Positions 43,946-53,545 are shown, counted from the stretch's first letter. The stretch is DNA of 64,000 bases from Microbacterium proteolyticum (GCF_014192415.1 NZ_JACHXY010000001.1:1612001-1676000); one strand, 5' to 3'. A program made the numbers and translations. Notes: generated from the letters alone by a model not told the origin.

Positions 43946-44335
43946 ATGGTGACCCTGCTGCTCGATTCGACGCAGCTCGAGGTCGTGCTCTCGTCGACCG
44001 AGCGGGCGATGTCGTTCCGGAAGTCCAACATCGTCGTTCCGCGTGAGCACATCGAGCGCGTGCAGCTCACCGATGACGCGTGGACGTGGTTGCGCGGCGT
44101 CCCCAACCCCGGCATCAACCTGCCCGTCGCCGTCGGCATGGGCACGTGGAAATCGGCGGGGGGCAACGACTTCGTCATCATCCGCGGGCGAAAGCCCAGC
44201 GTGGTGGTCGACCTCACCGGTCACGACGAGTTCGAACGCCTCGTGCTGACCACCAAGCACGGCGTGGCGTTGCTCCAGGCCCTGCGGCTCGACGTGGCAT
44301 CCGAACCCGAGAACGTGGCCGACATCGTCGCCTGA
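43946..44335 (+). CDS. Hypothetical PH-like domain protein
   Basis: 129 residues of alternating beta strands ending in a helix (TTKHGVALLQALRL), the general layout of a bacterial PH-like fold. No signal or membrane segment. GGCAGG lies 9 bases before the ATG at 43946; the ATG at 43937 abuts it. It stands alone between the GH43 gene and a convergent exporter gene. Function unknown. Confidence 0.65.
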   Translation: MVTLLLDSTQLEVVLSSTERAMSFRKSNIVVPREHIERVQLTDDAWTWLRGVPNPGINLPVAVGMGTWKSAGGNDFVIIRGRKPSVVVDLTGHDEFERLVLTTKHGVALLQALRLDVASEPENVADIVA

Positions 44336-44468
44336 CGCGCGCCCCGGCTCGCGCCCCTCGTCCGGCGACCAGACCCCTTCGAGTGTCCGGAACACGCGGA
44401 CGGTTCCTCGGATCGTCCGCATGTCGTGGACACACGACGGGCGGGAGACGAGCGCTTCGCCGCGCGAT

Positions 44469-45287
44469 TCACGCGGTGAACTGCACGACGGTGTCCCACG
44501 CGAGCTTGACGATGAGGATCGACAGGGTCACGAGGAAGACGATCCGCACGAAGCCGCTGCCACGGCGCGTAGCCATGTGCGCGCCGATGAAGCCGCCGGT
44601 GATGTTCATCACCGCCATCGCCAGTCCCAGCACCAGCAGGATCTCGCCGTGCACGCCGTACACCGCGAGGGCGGCGAGGTTCGTGGTGAGGTTGGCGATC
44701 TTGGCGTTGGCGCTCGCCTGCAGGAAGCCGTAACCCAGCACCCCGACGATGAGGATGACGAAGAACGACCCCGTCCCCGGACCCAGGATGCCGTCGTAGA
44801 AGCCGACCAGCAGACCGATCGTCGCGGCGCGCCAGGCGATGGCCGCGGTGCCGCCGTGGCGCGGTGCGTGCTCGAGGCCCATCTTCGGCTTGAACAGGGT
44901 GTACAGCGCCACCGCGATCACCGCCACCAGCACGACCGGGGTCAGCACCTCGCGAGGCACGTAGCGAGAGAGCGCCGCGCCCGCGGTCGACCCGGCGTAC
45001 GCCCCGGCGACCAGGGGGACGAGCAGCACGAGCTGCACCCGTATCTTGCGGAGGTAGACCCAGCTGGCCGACAGCGTGCCGAAGAACGACGAGAGCTTGT
45101 TGGTGCCGAGGATGAACGGCGTCGCCACGTCTTTCGGCACCGCGATGACGAGGGCGGGGAGCTGGATGAGTCCGCCGCCGCCGACGACCGCGTCGACCCA
45201 GCCGGCCACCCCCGCGGCGACCAGCAGCAGGAGCAGGGATGCCACCGACACCGGCAGCCACTCCGCGATCACCGGTCCATCGAGCAC
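44469..45287 (-). CDS. TauE/SafE-family membrane exporter
   Basis: 272 residues with about seven to eight membrane helices. The family's two repeats are visible: GWVDAVVGGGGLIQLPAL early, and GFYDGILGPGTGSFF in the second half. The family exports sulfite, sulfonates or related anions; substrate is not readable here. Transcribed alone, divergent from nothing close, with 137 gene-free bases upstream. I see no promoter motif with confidence. Confidence 0.9.
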   Translation of the reverse strand: MLDGPVIAEWLPVSVASLLLLLVAAGVAGWVDAVVGGGGLIQLPALVIAVPKDVATPFILGTNKLSSFFGTLSASWVYLRKIRVQLVLLVPLVAGAYAGSTAGAALSRYVPREVLTPVVLVAVIAVALYTLFKPKMGLEHAPRHGGTAAIAWRAATIGLLVGFYDGILGPGTGSFFVILIVGVLGYGFLQASANAKIANLTTNLAALAVYGVHGEILLVLGLAMAVMNITGGFIGAHMATRRGSGFVRIVFLVTLSILIVKLAWDTVVQFTA

Positions 45288-45424
45288 GGTTGATTCTCGC
45301 CGCTGGTCCCGGTCGCACCAAAACGCCCTGCGGGTCGAGGCCGAGCCGCTCCGCCGAACCCGGGTGCACGGCGACTCCGGCCCCAGTCAGCCGTCGGGGG
45401 TTCTGTTCCGGTGGAGCGCCGTGC

Positions 45425-46243
45425 TCAGTCGATGTCGCGACGCCAGGTCGTCAGCAGGCCCACGACGACCAGTACCACCGCGTAGCCGAGCAGCACGAGC
45501 CCGCCGGCCCACCACTCCAGGGTCTCGCCGCCGGCGCTGCCCATGATGCCGAAGATCGTCTGCCCGACGAGTGCGTCGCTCGCAGCGCTCGGGAACCACT
45601 TCACAACCCCTGCGAAGCCCTCGACCAGACCACCGGCGGTCCGCACGATCGGCTCGACGAACAGCGTGACGGCGAGCACGATGACGATCGCGGCGACCTG
45701 ATTGCGCACGACCGTGCCGACGCCGATACCGACGAGCGCCCACAGCGCGAACGCGAGCAGCATCCGGCCGACGAGCTCCCAGGTGTCGGGGGCGCCGAGG
45801 GCGGTGTCGATGCCGAAGAAGCTCAGCACGCCGGCACCGGCGCCGAGCGCGGCGATCGAGCCCAGGATGCCGTACAGCAGGCCCACCACGATGCCGACGA
45901 CGAACTTGCCCACCAGCACCGTGCCGCGGCGCGGGCTGGCGAGGAACGTCGGCGTCAGCGTCTTGTGACGGAACTCCGTCGTGACCATCAGCGTGCCCAC
46001 GAGCAGGGGGAAGACGTAGCCGACCGCGGTCGCAGAGCTGTACACGAGGGCCGGGATGCCGTCGGTGGACGGTGCGGGACCGCGAGACCCCGCCAGCTGA
46101 CCGGATGCCACCCCGCCGAACACGAGGGCGAGGACACCGGCCGTGAAGGCGACGTAGACGACGAGCACGATGCCCAGCACCCACCACCCGGCGGTGGTGA
46201 ACTGCTTGGTGTACTCGGAACGGGTCGCAGCGATGAGGCTCAT
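45425..46243 (-). CDS. ABC-2 type transporter permease
   Basis: 272 residues with six hydrophobic helices (about 19-45, 67-85, 110-135, 150-170, 176-196, 245-265). The start AATRSEYTKQFTTAGWW and LVGTLMVTTEFRHKTLTPTFL are characteristic of ABC-2 permeases paired with bacitracin/NatA-type ATPases. Overlaps its ATPase gene by 4 bases (ATGA). Substrate unknown. Confidence 0.9.
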   Translation of the reverse strand: MSLIAATRSEYTKQFTTAGWWVLGIVLVVYVAFTAGVLALVFGGVASGQLAGSRGPAPSTDGIPALVYSSATAVGYVFPLLVGTLMVTTEFRHKTLTPTFLASPRRGTVLVGKFVVGIVVGLLYGILGSIAALGAGAGVLSFFGIDTALGAPDTWELVGRMLLAFALWALVGIGVGTVVRNQVAAIVIVLAVTLFVEPIVRTAGGLVEGFAGVVKWFPSAASDALVGQTIFGIMGSAGGETLEWWAGGLVLLGYAVVLVVVGLLTTWRRDID

Positions 46244-47469
46244 CGCGGGGCCTCCGTCTCATCGGGTGCTGCTGAGGGGACGATGTCGATGACCCCCGTC
46301 GATGCGACGGAGTACGAGTTCCGAGGACCTTCACCGGCCGGCGGCGCCGCGGGACGGGCGGACCGAGGTGGCGGCGCCACCGCCACCATGGCCGTCGAGG
46401 GACGCGGGTCGTCGTCGTCGGGATCCGCTGATGCAGCGGGTGCCGCGATCGGCGAGGGCGTCGGTGCGTCGGCATCCGGAACCTCCCCGGCATCCGGAAC
46501 CTCCCGGGGATCCTGCGCCGCGGAGGCAATCTCGTCGGTAACCGGAGCAGGCGCCGCGCCGGCACTCGAATGCACGCGCACGCCGCTGACCAGCTCGAGG
46601 AAGATGTCCTCCAGGCTCGCGCCCCTGCTCTGCAGGTTCGACAGCGCGATGCCGGCGCCCGCGGCGAGGGATCCGATCTCGACCGGTTCGTGGTGGCGGA
46701 TCGTGAAGCCGTTGCGCAGCAACTGATGGTCGATCCCGCGGTCGTCGAGCAGGCGCGACAGTGCGGCACGGTCAGGGGAGTCGACGACCGTGGCGTACTC
46801 GTCGGGGTCGGCGAGGTCTTCGATACCGCCCTGGAACACCAGGCGCCCCCGCGAGATGATCAGCAGCGCGTCGACGGTCTGCTGCACCTCGGCGAGCAGG
46901 TGCGAGGAGATCAGCACCGTACGGCCCTCTTCGGCGAGATGGCGCAGCAGCGAGCGCATCCATCGGATGCCCTCGGGGTCGAGCCCGTTCGACGGCTCGT
47001 CGAGCACGAGTACGCCGGGATCGCCGAGAAGCGCGGTGGCCAGGCCCAGGCGCTGGCGCATGCCGAGCGAGAAACCGCCGACGCGGCGCCCCGCGACGTC
47101 GGCGAGACCGACGAGACCGAGCACCTCGTCGATACGGGAGGTGGGGAGGGTCGCGGCGCGCGCGTAGACCTTCAGGTGATTCGCGGCCGAGCGACCGGGG
47201 TGGAAACTGGATGCCTCGAGAGCGGCACCGACGCTCCGCAAGGGCGAGGCGAGGTCGGCGTACCGCTTGCCCCCGATCGTGGCGGTGCCCGCGGTGGGGC
47301 GCACCAGTCCGAGCAGCATCCGCAGCGACGTCGTCTTGCCCGCTCCGTTCGGGCCGAGAAAACCCGTGACCTGCCCGGGTTCGATGCGGGCGGTCAGGCC
47401 GTCGACGGCCGAGATCGCCCCGAACCGTTTGGTGAGGCCGGCCAGTTCGAGCACCTGTCCGTCGGGCAT
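46240..47469 (-). CDS. ABC transporter ATPase with long disordered C-terminal tail
   Basis: 409 residues. Walker A GPNGAGKTT (about 37-45), signature FSLGMRQRLGLA, Walker B VLVLDEPSNGLDPEG, and the DrrA/NatA-like C-terminal region up to about 308. The last 100 residues are low-complexity Ala/Pro/Asp, with ADPDDDDPRP and a terminal SYSVASTGVIDIVPS segment. Typical homologues end near residue 310. It drives the permease encoded next, and is divergent from the hydrolase gene at 47579. Confidence 0.9.
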   Translation of the reverse strand: MPDGQVLELAGLTKRFGAISAVDGLTARIEPGQVTGFLGPNGAGKTTSLRMLLGLVRPTAGTATIGGKRYADLASPLRSVGAALEASSFHPGRSAANHLKVYARAATLPTSRIDEVLGLVGLADVAGRRVGGFSLGMRQRLGLATALLGDPGVLVLDEPSNGLDPEGIRWMRSLLRHLAEEGRTVLISSHLLAEVQQTVDALLIISRGRLVFQGGIEDLADPDEYATVVDSPDRAALSRLLDDRGIDHQLLRNGFTIRHHEPVEIGSLAAGAGIALSNLQSRGASLEDIFLELVSGVRVHSSAGAAPAPVTDEIASAAQDPREVPDAGEVPDADAPTPSPIAAPAASADPDDDDPRPSTAMVAVAPPPRSARPAAPPAGEGPRNSYSVASTGVIDIVPSAAPDETEAPR

Positions 47470-47578
47470 GCGGCCCCTTTCCTTCGGCAGACGTTCCGCC
47501 TATCTTCCCCGATCCGGGGCCGAAAACGCATCCTCCCCGAGTCGGAGGCGGTCCACCGGGCCTGTGTAACGTGGCAGC

Positions 47579-48643
47579 GTGCACGCAGAGCGAACCGAGA
47601 ACGACAATCTCCTGGTCGGTGGCCGCGGTGGTCTCGGCCACCTCACGCTCAACCGTCCGGCGGCGATCAACGCGCTCGACCTCGGCATGATCCGCGCGCT
47701 CCACCTCACCCTCGACAGGTGGGAGAGCGACACCGACGTCGACATCGTTCTGCTCGACGGGGCGGGCGAGCGCGGCTTCTGCGCCGGCGGCGACGTGCGG
47801 GCCCTGCACGAGATGGTGGTGGGGGGCCGCGTCGACGAGGTGCATGCCTTCTTCCGCGAGGAGTACGCCCTCGACCACCGCATCTCCACGTCGAAGAAGC
47901 CGGTCGTCGCCATCGCCGACGGCGTGTGCATGGGCGGGGGCATCGGCCTGGCCGGCCACGCGGCGATCCGCATCGTCACCGAACGCTCGCGTCTGGCGAT
48001 GCCCGAGACGCGCATCGGGTTCACCCCCGACGTCGGCGGGTCGTGGCTGCTCGGTCGTGCGCCCGGCCGGATCGGCGAGTACCTCGCGCTGACGGGCGGG
48101 ACGATGGATGCCGCGGACGCCCTGTACGCCGGCTTCGCCGACCACATGGTGCCCACCGCGCACCTCCCGGCGCTCTACGAAGCGCTGGAGTATCGCGCCG
48201 ACCCCTCCAGCCCCACCGAGCTGGTGCTGCTGTTCGACGAGACCCCCGAGCCGTCGCGCTTCGAGACCGCGCGGGAATGGATCGACGCGGCGTTCTCGGC
48301 CGCCGACGTTCCCGGCATCCTGGAACGACTGCGCGCCCGACCCGAGGCCGAGGCGCGGCAGACGGCCGAGGTGCTGGCGACCGCGTCGCCGACGGCGCTC
48401 GCCGTGACCCTCGAGGCGGTCCGGAGGGCGCGCGAGCTGCCCTCGCTCCGGGCCGCCCTCACGCAGGAGTACGGCCTCGTGCTGTGGTTCGCGTTCACGC
48501 AGCCCGACCTCGTCGAGGGCATCCGCGCGCAGGTCGTCGACAAGGACCGTTCGCCGTCATGGTCGCCGGCGCGCCTCGACGACCTCCCCCCGGAGCGCGT
48601 CGCCGAGGCGTTCGCCTACGAGCCCATCCCTGCGTTGTGGTGA
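47579..48643 (+). CDS. 3-hydroxyisobutyryl-CoA hydrolase-like (enoyl-CoA hydratase/isomerase family)
   Basis: 354 residues, crotonase fold. Oxyanion-hole motif GFCAGGDVRALHE, then CMGGGIGLAGHAAIRI and MPETRIGFTPDVGGSW with the catalytic Glu and Asp type of HIBYL-CoA hydrolase (valine degradation). The C-terminal VDKDRSPSWSPARL is typical of this subfamily and absent from simple enoyl-CoA hydratases. GTG start; a weak ribosome site precedes it. Seven bases separate it from the LssY-like gene. Confidence 0.88.
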   Translation: MHAERTENDNLLVGGRGGLGHLTLNRPAAINALDLGMIRALHLTLDRWESDTDVDIVLLDGAGERGFCAGGDVRALHEMVVGGRVDEVHAFFREEYALDHRISTSKKPVVAIADGVCMGGGIGLAGHAAIRIVTERSRLAMPETRIGFTPDVGGSWLLGRAPGRIGEYLALTGGTMDAADALYAGFADHMVPTAHLPALYEALEYRADPSSPTELVLLFDETPEPSRFETAREWIDAAFSAADVPGILERLRARPEAEARQTAEVLATASPTALAVTLEAVRRARELPSLRAALTQEYGLVLWFAFTQPDLVEGIRAQVVDKDRSPSWSPARLDDLPPERVAEAFAYEPIPALW

Positions 48644-48650
48644 CGAGCAG

Positions 48651-49487
48651 ATGACCTCGTCGCGGCGCCGCTGGTCGATCGGTCGAGCCCTCGACGGGTT
48701 CTTCTTCGTCTTCGCCGGTGTCGCCGCGATCTGGCTCGCCTACCTCAGCCTCACGCAGTCGTTCTCGCTCGGATGGGGCGGGGTGCTCATGGCGGTGGCG
48801 TTCTGGGCGCTGCTCGCCTACCTCGCGCTGCCGCGGCTTCACCGCATCCTCACCGCGATCTACGTGCCCGACTACTTCATGGGCCGCACGCGCACCTCTG
48901 ACGGGCTGCTCGGCGATCCGGTGAACCTCGCCCTGCAGGGGTCTCGCGAGAACGTCGAGGCCGTGATGGCGGCGGCCGGATGGATCCCGGCGGATCCGGT
49001 GAGCCTGCGGTCCTCATGGCGCATCGTCGTGTCGACGCTCCGTCGTCGGAGCTACCCGCGAGCGCCCGTGAGTCCGCTGTTCCTCTTCGGGCGGATGCAG
49101 GATCTCGCGTACCAGCAGGAGGTGGCGGGCTCTCCCGCCCAGCGCCACCACGTGCGGCTGTGGAAGTGCCCCGACGGGTGGCTCCTGCCGGGGGGACGCC
49201 GCGTCGACTGGCTCGCCGCGGGCACGTTCGATCGCGCGGTCGGTCTGTCGCTGTTCACGCTGCAGGTCACGCACCGCATCGACGCCGACACCGACATCGA
49301 GCGCGACCACATCGTCGCGAGCGTCCGCGGGGTGCCGGGCGTCGAGGTCGACGTCATCCGCGACTTCGCCACCGGATACCACTCGCGAAACGGCGGCGGC
49401 GACAGCATCAGCACAGATGGCGATCTGCCGATCATCGACGTCAGCGCGGTGCGCCCGCCCGCATCGACGGGGGTGACGGCCAGGTGA
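48651..49487 (+). CDS. LssY C-terminal-domain membrane protein
   Basis: 278 residues. Two N-terminal membrane helices (about 13-32 and 42-62) are followed by an LssY_C-type domain. Visible elements are GDPVNLALQGSRENVEAVM, AAGWIPADPVSL, APVSPLFLFGRMQDLAYQ and AQRHHVRLWKCPDGW. LssY is named from a Legionella secretion locus, but this domain is widespread and its function is unknown. It is co-transcribed with the hydrolase gene and overlaps the next gene (GTGA). Confidence 0.8.
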   Translation: MTSSRRRWSIGRALDGFFFVFAGVAAIWLAYLSLTQSFSLGWGGVLMAVAFWALLAYLALPRLHRILTAIYVPDYFMGRTRTSDGLLGDPVNLALQGSRENVEAVMAAAGWIPADPVSLRSSWRIVVSTLRRRSYPRAPVSPLFLFGRMQDLAYQQEVAGSPAQRHHVRLWKCPDGWLLPGGRRVDWLAAGTFDRAVGLSLFTLQVTHRIDADTDIERDHIVASVRGVPGVEVDVIRDFATGYHSRNGGGDSISTDGDLPIIDVSAVRPPASTGVTAR

Positions 49488-50065
49488 GCGTCGAGCGGCA
49501 TCCCGACAAACGTGCGGCGTTCGAGCCGCCGGTCGACCCGACCACGGCCGACCCGGCGATGCGTCGGCCGGCTTCCATCGTGACCGGCAGCGTCCTCGTG
49601 CTGATGCGCGCGGCGGCGGGGGCGCTGTGGGCGGCGGGCGTGGCGTTCTCGCTGCCGCCGTGGTTGCGCGAATTCGCGGGAGCGGCGAGCGGGAACGCGG
49701 ACGAGCCGATCGATCTGACCGTGTCCGATCTGGGCGTGGGTACCGCGGTCTTCCTCGGCGTGCTCGGCGTCGTCTGCGCGGTGCAGGTGCTGTTCGGCAT
49801 CCTGATCCTCTTCGGCAGCAACCTCGCGCGGGTGTCGGTCATGGTGCTCTCGGTGGGATCGATCAGCGGGAGCTTCATCGGGTGGTGGGCGTACGACCAG
49901 GAGATCACGGTGGGCACGACGCTGATCACCCTGAGCCTCGACATCCTGGTGCTGCTCGCCCTCTCGAGCCGAGACGCCGCCGCCTATGCGCGGCGTCCGC
50001 GTCGGCCCCGGCAGCGGCGTCGGGATCGTCGTCGTGGAGCGGCGGATGCCGCGGAAGCGGTGTGA
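49484..50065 (+). CDS. Hypothetical four-helix membrane protein
   Basis: 193 residues with four hydrophobic segments at about 30-52, 82-108, 113-132 and 139-157, and a strongly basic Arg-rich C-terminus. No motif recognised. GTG start lies inside the LssY-like gene's stop codon, so the two are coupled. A cytoplasmic basic tail suggests positive-inside topology and possibly nucleic-acid or membrane contact. Confidence 0.7.
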   Translation: MSVERHPDKRAAFEPPVDPTTADPAMRRPASIVTGSVLVLMRAAAGALWAAGVAFSLPPWLREFAGAASGNADEPIDLTVSDLGVGTAVFLGVLGVVCAVQVLFGILILFGSNLARVSVMVLSVGSISGSFIGWWAYDQEITVGTTLITLSLDILVLLALSSRDAAAYARRPRRPRQRRRDRRRGAADAAEAV

Positions 50066-50141
50066 GACGCCGTCGCCACGGGCCGCGCACAGCCGCGGCG
50101 GGTTAGCCTGAGAGGCGCCGCGCGCCCGGGCGGCAGAACGG

Positions 50142-51077
50142 ATGAGGCACGTGTTCGACAGTCCCATGTCGTCCTCGGCATACGAGGTGCTCCGCGTCGC
50201 GGCCGACGTCGATGACGAGGGCCTGCGCCGCGCCTACCGCGTACGCCTGCGAGAGACGCACCCCGACACCGGCGGCGACGCCGCGCTGTTCGTGCAGGTG
50301 CAGCGCGCATGGGAGCTCGTCGGGACGCCGGAGGCCCGCAGCGTCTACGACCGCGGTCGCGGGTCCACCGCCGGTGAATGGGGCAGCGGGTCCACGGCAT
50401 CCGCTCCTTCCCGTCCCACGGACACGCGCCCGCGCGCCCGGTCGTACGGACAGCCCGGCGGCTGGCGTCGCGAGCGCTATCTCGGACTGATCCGCGAGTG
50501 GGTCGGACGCGGTGTCGACATCGCCGATCCCTACGCCCCTGCGCTCGTTCGCTCGGCACCGCCCGAGATCCGGCACATCCTCGCCGACGCGCTCGCCGAA
50601 GAGGAGACGGCGCGGCTCGTGTCGGAACTGGGCATGGGATACACGGTCTGGCACGACGTGTTCGCCGATCGCGACGGGCGCGACCCCGAGCAGAAGCTCG
50701 ACCATCTCGTGCTCGGCCCCAGCGGACTCTACGCGCTGCTCAGCGAGGACTTCGGCGGCCCGGTGGGCGTGCGCCGCGGCGAGATCAGCGGCCCGAACGT
50801 CATCGGCGCCCCGGTGACCGAGCTGGTGTCGCGCGCCCGCGTCATCGCGCGTTCCGCGGGCGTGCGCTTCAGCGGTGCGATGGTCGTGCTTCCCGACGAC
50901 GACGTGCTCGAGGCCGTCACCGAGCTCGGCAAGATGCGCGGCACACCGGTCGCCCTCGTCACGCGCAGCGCGTTGACGACGCTGTTGCGTCGCGGCATCC
51001 CGGGCGCGCGCGAGGTGGGCGGAACCGAGCTGTTCGACATCCGCACCCGGTTGCAGCAGCGCGTGCGCCACGTCTGA
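50142..51077 (+). CDS. J-domain protein with NERD-like nuclease-related region
   Basis: 311 residues. J-domain at about 12-65 with the HPD motif (RETHPDTGGDA) needed to stimulate DnaK, then a disordered Arg/Pro/Ser linker (about 68-105). The C-terminal part contains QKLDHLVLGPSGLYALLSED, the core of NERD domains. This combination is common in actinobacteria and of unknown role. An internal GTG at 50151 follows GAGG and is an alternative start. Confidence 0.8.
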   Translation: MRHVFDSPMSSSAYEVLRVAADVDDEGLRRAYRVRLRETHPDTGGDAALFVQVQRAWELVGTPEARSVYDRGRGSTAGEWGSGSTASAPSRPTDTRPRARSYGQPGGWRRERYLGLIREWVGRGVDIADPYAPALVRSAPPEIRHILADALAEEETARLVSELGMGYTVWHDVFADRDGRDPEQKLDHLVLGPSGLYALLSEDFGGPVGVRRGEISGPNVIGAPVTELVSRARVIARSAGVRFSGAMVVLPDDDVLEAVTELGKMRGTPVALVTRSALTTLLRRGIPGAREVGGTELFDIRTRLQQRVRHV

Positions 51078-51145
51078 CCGACGACGGAGGAGAACCCGTC
51101 GCGACAGGTCCGCGGCGGGGCTCGCACCAGCGGGGAACCGCTGCC

Positions 51146-51538
51146 TCAGGGGTGGGCGAGTGCCTTGGCCTTCAGGGCTTCGTACTCGGCGTCGGATATG
51201 GCACCGGCGTCCTTCAGGGCCTTCGCCTTGGTGATCTCGTCCGTGGCACTGAAACCGGCGACTTCTCGGATGTAGGTGTCGGTGGCGTCGCGGGCGGCTC
51301 GCGCTTCGCCCGCTTGACGCTCCGCCATTCCCCGCCCCCGGGCGATGAGGTACACGAACGCGGTGATGAAGGGAACGATCACCAGGCACAGCATCCAGAG
51401 GGCCTTCCACCACCCGCTCAGGGAGCGGTCGCGGAACAGGTCGCCGACGATGGAGAAGATCACCATCAGGTAGGCGACGACGACGAAGATGTAGAAGAAC
51501 CAGACGATCAGATCCCACAGTGGGGGAAGAACACTCAT
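51146..51538 (-). CDS. Membrane protein with C-terminal SHOCT domain
   Basis: 130 residues. Two membrane helices (about 8-32 and 45-67; the latter resembles PLDc_N-type WWKALWMLCLVIVPFITAFVYL), then a helical linker and a SHOCT domain at the end (KAKALKDAGAISDAEYEALKAKAL). SHOCT domains are short helical modules of unknown role. Start ATG at 51538 has AAGG before it. It lies 14 bases after the META lipoprotein gene, same strand, so probably one transcript. Confidence 0.82.
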   Translation of the reverse strand: MSVLPPLWDLIVWFFYIFVVVAYLMVIFSIVGDLFRDRSLSGWWKALWMLCLVIVPFITAFVYLIARGRGMAERQAGEARAARDATDTYIREVAGFSATDEITKAKALKDAGAISDAEYEALKAKALAHP

Positions 51539-51552
51539 TATCTTGCCTTCGT

Positions 51553-52281
51553 TCAGGTGTCGGGTGGAGAGGTGAGTTGGCCGAGCACTTCCCCCTGCGC
51601 GTCCTGCACCGTCAGAGTGCCGTTGCGGAGGGAGACGCCGCCGGCTGCGTTCAGCCAGTTGTCGGTATCGGGGCACGCCATCAGCGTCGTCGCGCCGGGC
51701 GTGAGAGAAATCGTCCCGTCGGGGGACGCCTCCCATGTTCCGTTGATGACGTTGCAGCCGTCGTTGCCGGTGTAGGTGCCGTCGGCGCTGATGGACAGGA
51801 ACGGTGCCGCCACGCCGGGGATGGCGACCCAGTAACCGATGGGCACGCCCTGGAGACCGATGTCGCTGTCGTCGGTGCGCACGAGCTCCGTCACGGTCGC
51901 GTCCTGGGAGCTGGTGACGGTGAGTGTGTCGCCCTCGACGCTCGCCGAGTCGGCCAGGGCAACGGCGACGGGGAGCTGCACACCGTCGCACCACATCAGG
52001 GTGTGCGGTCCGGCGGTCGTCGTGAGAACGCCGGAGGGGCTGAGGTCCCACGTGCCGTTGACGCGGTTGCATCCATCGGATGCCGTCCAGCGTCCGTCGT
52101 CGGCGAAAGCCACGAACGGGTGCTCGGGGGTGTCGAATGCACCATCGACGGTCCACGTTCCCACGATGTCGTCGGCACGCGGACTCTCGGACTGCGGCGA
52201 CGCCGTCGGCGTCGGGGCGCAAGCACTCACGAGGGGCACGAGCATCACCGCGGTGAGGACCGCGACCGCGACTCTGCGCAT
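51553..52281 (-). CDS. Lipoprotein with two META domains
   Basis: 242 residues. Signal peptide ending in the lipobox LVSAC (Cys21), so it is lipidated and displayed outside the membrane. Two META-type beta domains are visible, with GTWTVDGAFD and DGCNRVNGTW, then LQGVPIGYWVAI and DGCNVINGTW. META (HslJ-like) proteins are linked to envelope stress and motility in other bacteria. Co-directional with the SHOCT membrane gene downstream. Confidence 0.85.
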   Translation of the reverse strand: MRRVAVAVLTAVMLVPLVSACAPTPTASPQSESPRADDIVGTWTVDGAFDTPEHPFVAFADDGRWTASDGCNRVNGTWDLSPSGVLTTTAGPHTLMWCDGVQLPVAVALADSASVEGDTLTVTSSQDATVTELVRTDDSDIGLQGVPIGYWVAIPGVAAPFLSISADGTYTGNDGCNVINGTWEASPDGTISLTPGATTLMACPDTDNWLNAAGGVSLRNGTLTVQDAQGEVLGQLTSPPDT

Positions 52282-52427
52282 TCTCGTCTCCCTTCACGCG
52301 CCCGCGGGGCGTATCAGCACTGACGGTAGCGCCCCGTGCGGGCTCCCTGCGAAAGTGGCGCGATCCGCCGGAACGCGATGGCGCGCGGTGAGGGTCGACA
52401 CGAGCTCACCCGCCGGTGGCGTAGCCC

Positions 52428-53411
52428 CTAGCGGGCCACCCCGGGGTCGGATGCGAGACCCCCCGTGATGCGATATCCGGCGGGTGTGGTGCCGAGATCG
52501 TGCACGAAGGCACGCCGAAGGCGTTCCACGTTTCCGAAGCCGGTGAGACGGGCGATCTCGTCGACCTGCAGCTTCTTGCGGTCCTTCTGCAGGAGATAGA
52601 CCGACGCCCATCGCAGGCGCGAGCGTCGCAGCTCGAGGGATACCGACGTGTGCGCCTCGGTCAGGATGCGTTGAAGGTGCCTGACGGATACCCCCACGGC
52701 GACAGCGACATCGGCCGTGCTCAGATCGGCGTTGGAGTAGTTCTCCTCGATGAAGGCCAGCGCGTGGGCGATGCGATTCTCTTGCTGGTCGGAGGGGGGT
52801 GAGGCCTCCAGCTCCTCCAGAAGCAGACCGATCAGAAGGTGCAGGAGTGCCTGCTGTGAGCAGACGCCCCGGGGTGTCTTGGGGCCGGGCAGGTCGCCGG
52901 CAAGCGCGGTGACGAACGAGGTGACCAGCGCGACGTAGGGAGAGGGTGAGAAGACGCGCGTGTCCGTTTCCGGCGACTGCACGCCGCGGCCGTCCAATGC
53001 CCCGCGCTTGAGGAGGACGGTCACCATCTGGGCGGACGCGGGAACGATCAGTTCGAAGGGCAGATACCCCGATATCACCGCAACGGTCCCGGGGCTCATG
53101 GAGTGCCTCACGCCGCCTTGGACGATGATGGCGCTGCCCGCGAGCAGGAAATAGAAGGTACTGCCCACGCGCAGCGACGCGACGTGTTCGGGTGTCCGCA
53201 CGACGATCGACGGGGTGATCGCGGTTCGCGCGATGGCGACGTTGTCGAAGACGACGAGGTCCAACGAGATGCGGAAGCTCGCGGGATCCGCCTTTATCGC
53301 GGAATGCCACCCCATCGCCTCGAGGCCGGGGCGCCCCGCCAGCTGAGCCGATACGGGACGACGAGGCGTGAAAAAGAGCGACGGTGTCGGAGAGTCGGGC
53401 CCGCCTGTCAT
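52428..53411 (-). CDS. AraC-family transcriptional regulator
   Basis: 327 residues. N-terminal cupin-like sensing domain (AraC_binding_2-like), C-terminal double helix-turn-helix at about 220-315 (ADVAVAVGVSVRHLQRIL, then IARLTGFGNVERLRRAF). Divergent from the MFS-SLC13-pepA run, with 134 bases between starts that carry a palindrome at 53474. It is likely the regulator of that run. Confidence 0.88.
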   Translation of the reverse strand: MTGGPDSPTPSLFFTPRRPVSAQLAGRPGLEAMGWHSAIKADPASFRISLDLVVFDNVAIARTAITPSIVVRTPEHVASLRVGSTFYFLLAGSAIIVQGGVRHSMSPGTVAVISGYLPFELIVPASAQMVTVLLKRGALDGRGVQSPETDTRVFSPSPYVALVTSFVTALAGDLPGPKTPRGVCSQQALLHLLIGLLLEELEASPPSDQQENRIAHALAFIEENYSNADLSTADVAVAVGVSVRHLQRILTEAHTSVSLELRRSRLRWASVYLLQKDRKKLQVDEIARLTGFGNVERLRRAFVHDLGTTPAGYRITGGLASDPGVAR

Positions 53412-53473
53412 GGGGACAGTATGGCCCCGCTGCCGAGGGCTTGACGATCAGCGCCAGATCATGCGGCAAAACA

Positions 53474-53491
53474 CGCCAACCGGTACTGGCG
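53474..53491. promoter_or_regulatory. Inverted repeat in the AraC/MFS divergent region
   Basis: CGCCA and TGGCG arms surround ACCGGTAC. Downstream, TAATTT at 53508-53513 could be a -10 element for the MFS gene. A TTGACG at 53441 lies too far upstream to pair with it. Binding by the adjacent AraC-type protein is inferred only from position. Confidence 0.35.
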
Positions 53492-53545
53492 AAAAGCGAA
53501 CAGGCCTAATTTGTGAACGTCGGAGTCGGCGCTGAGGGGGGCACC

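Noticed and set aside
40636..44217. A 1193-codon open frame on the minus strand
   Set aside because: Antisense to the GH43 gene, which has a signal peptide and domain motifs; the minus-strand product has no motif and abnormal composition.
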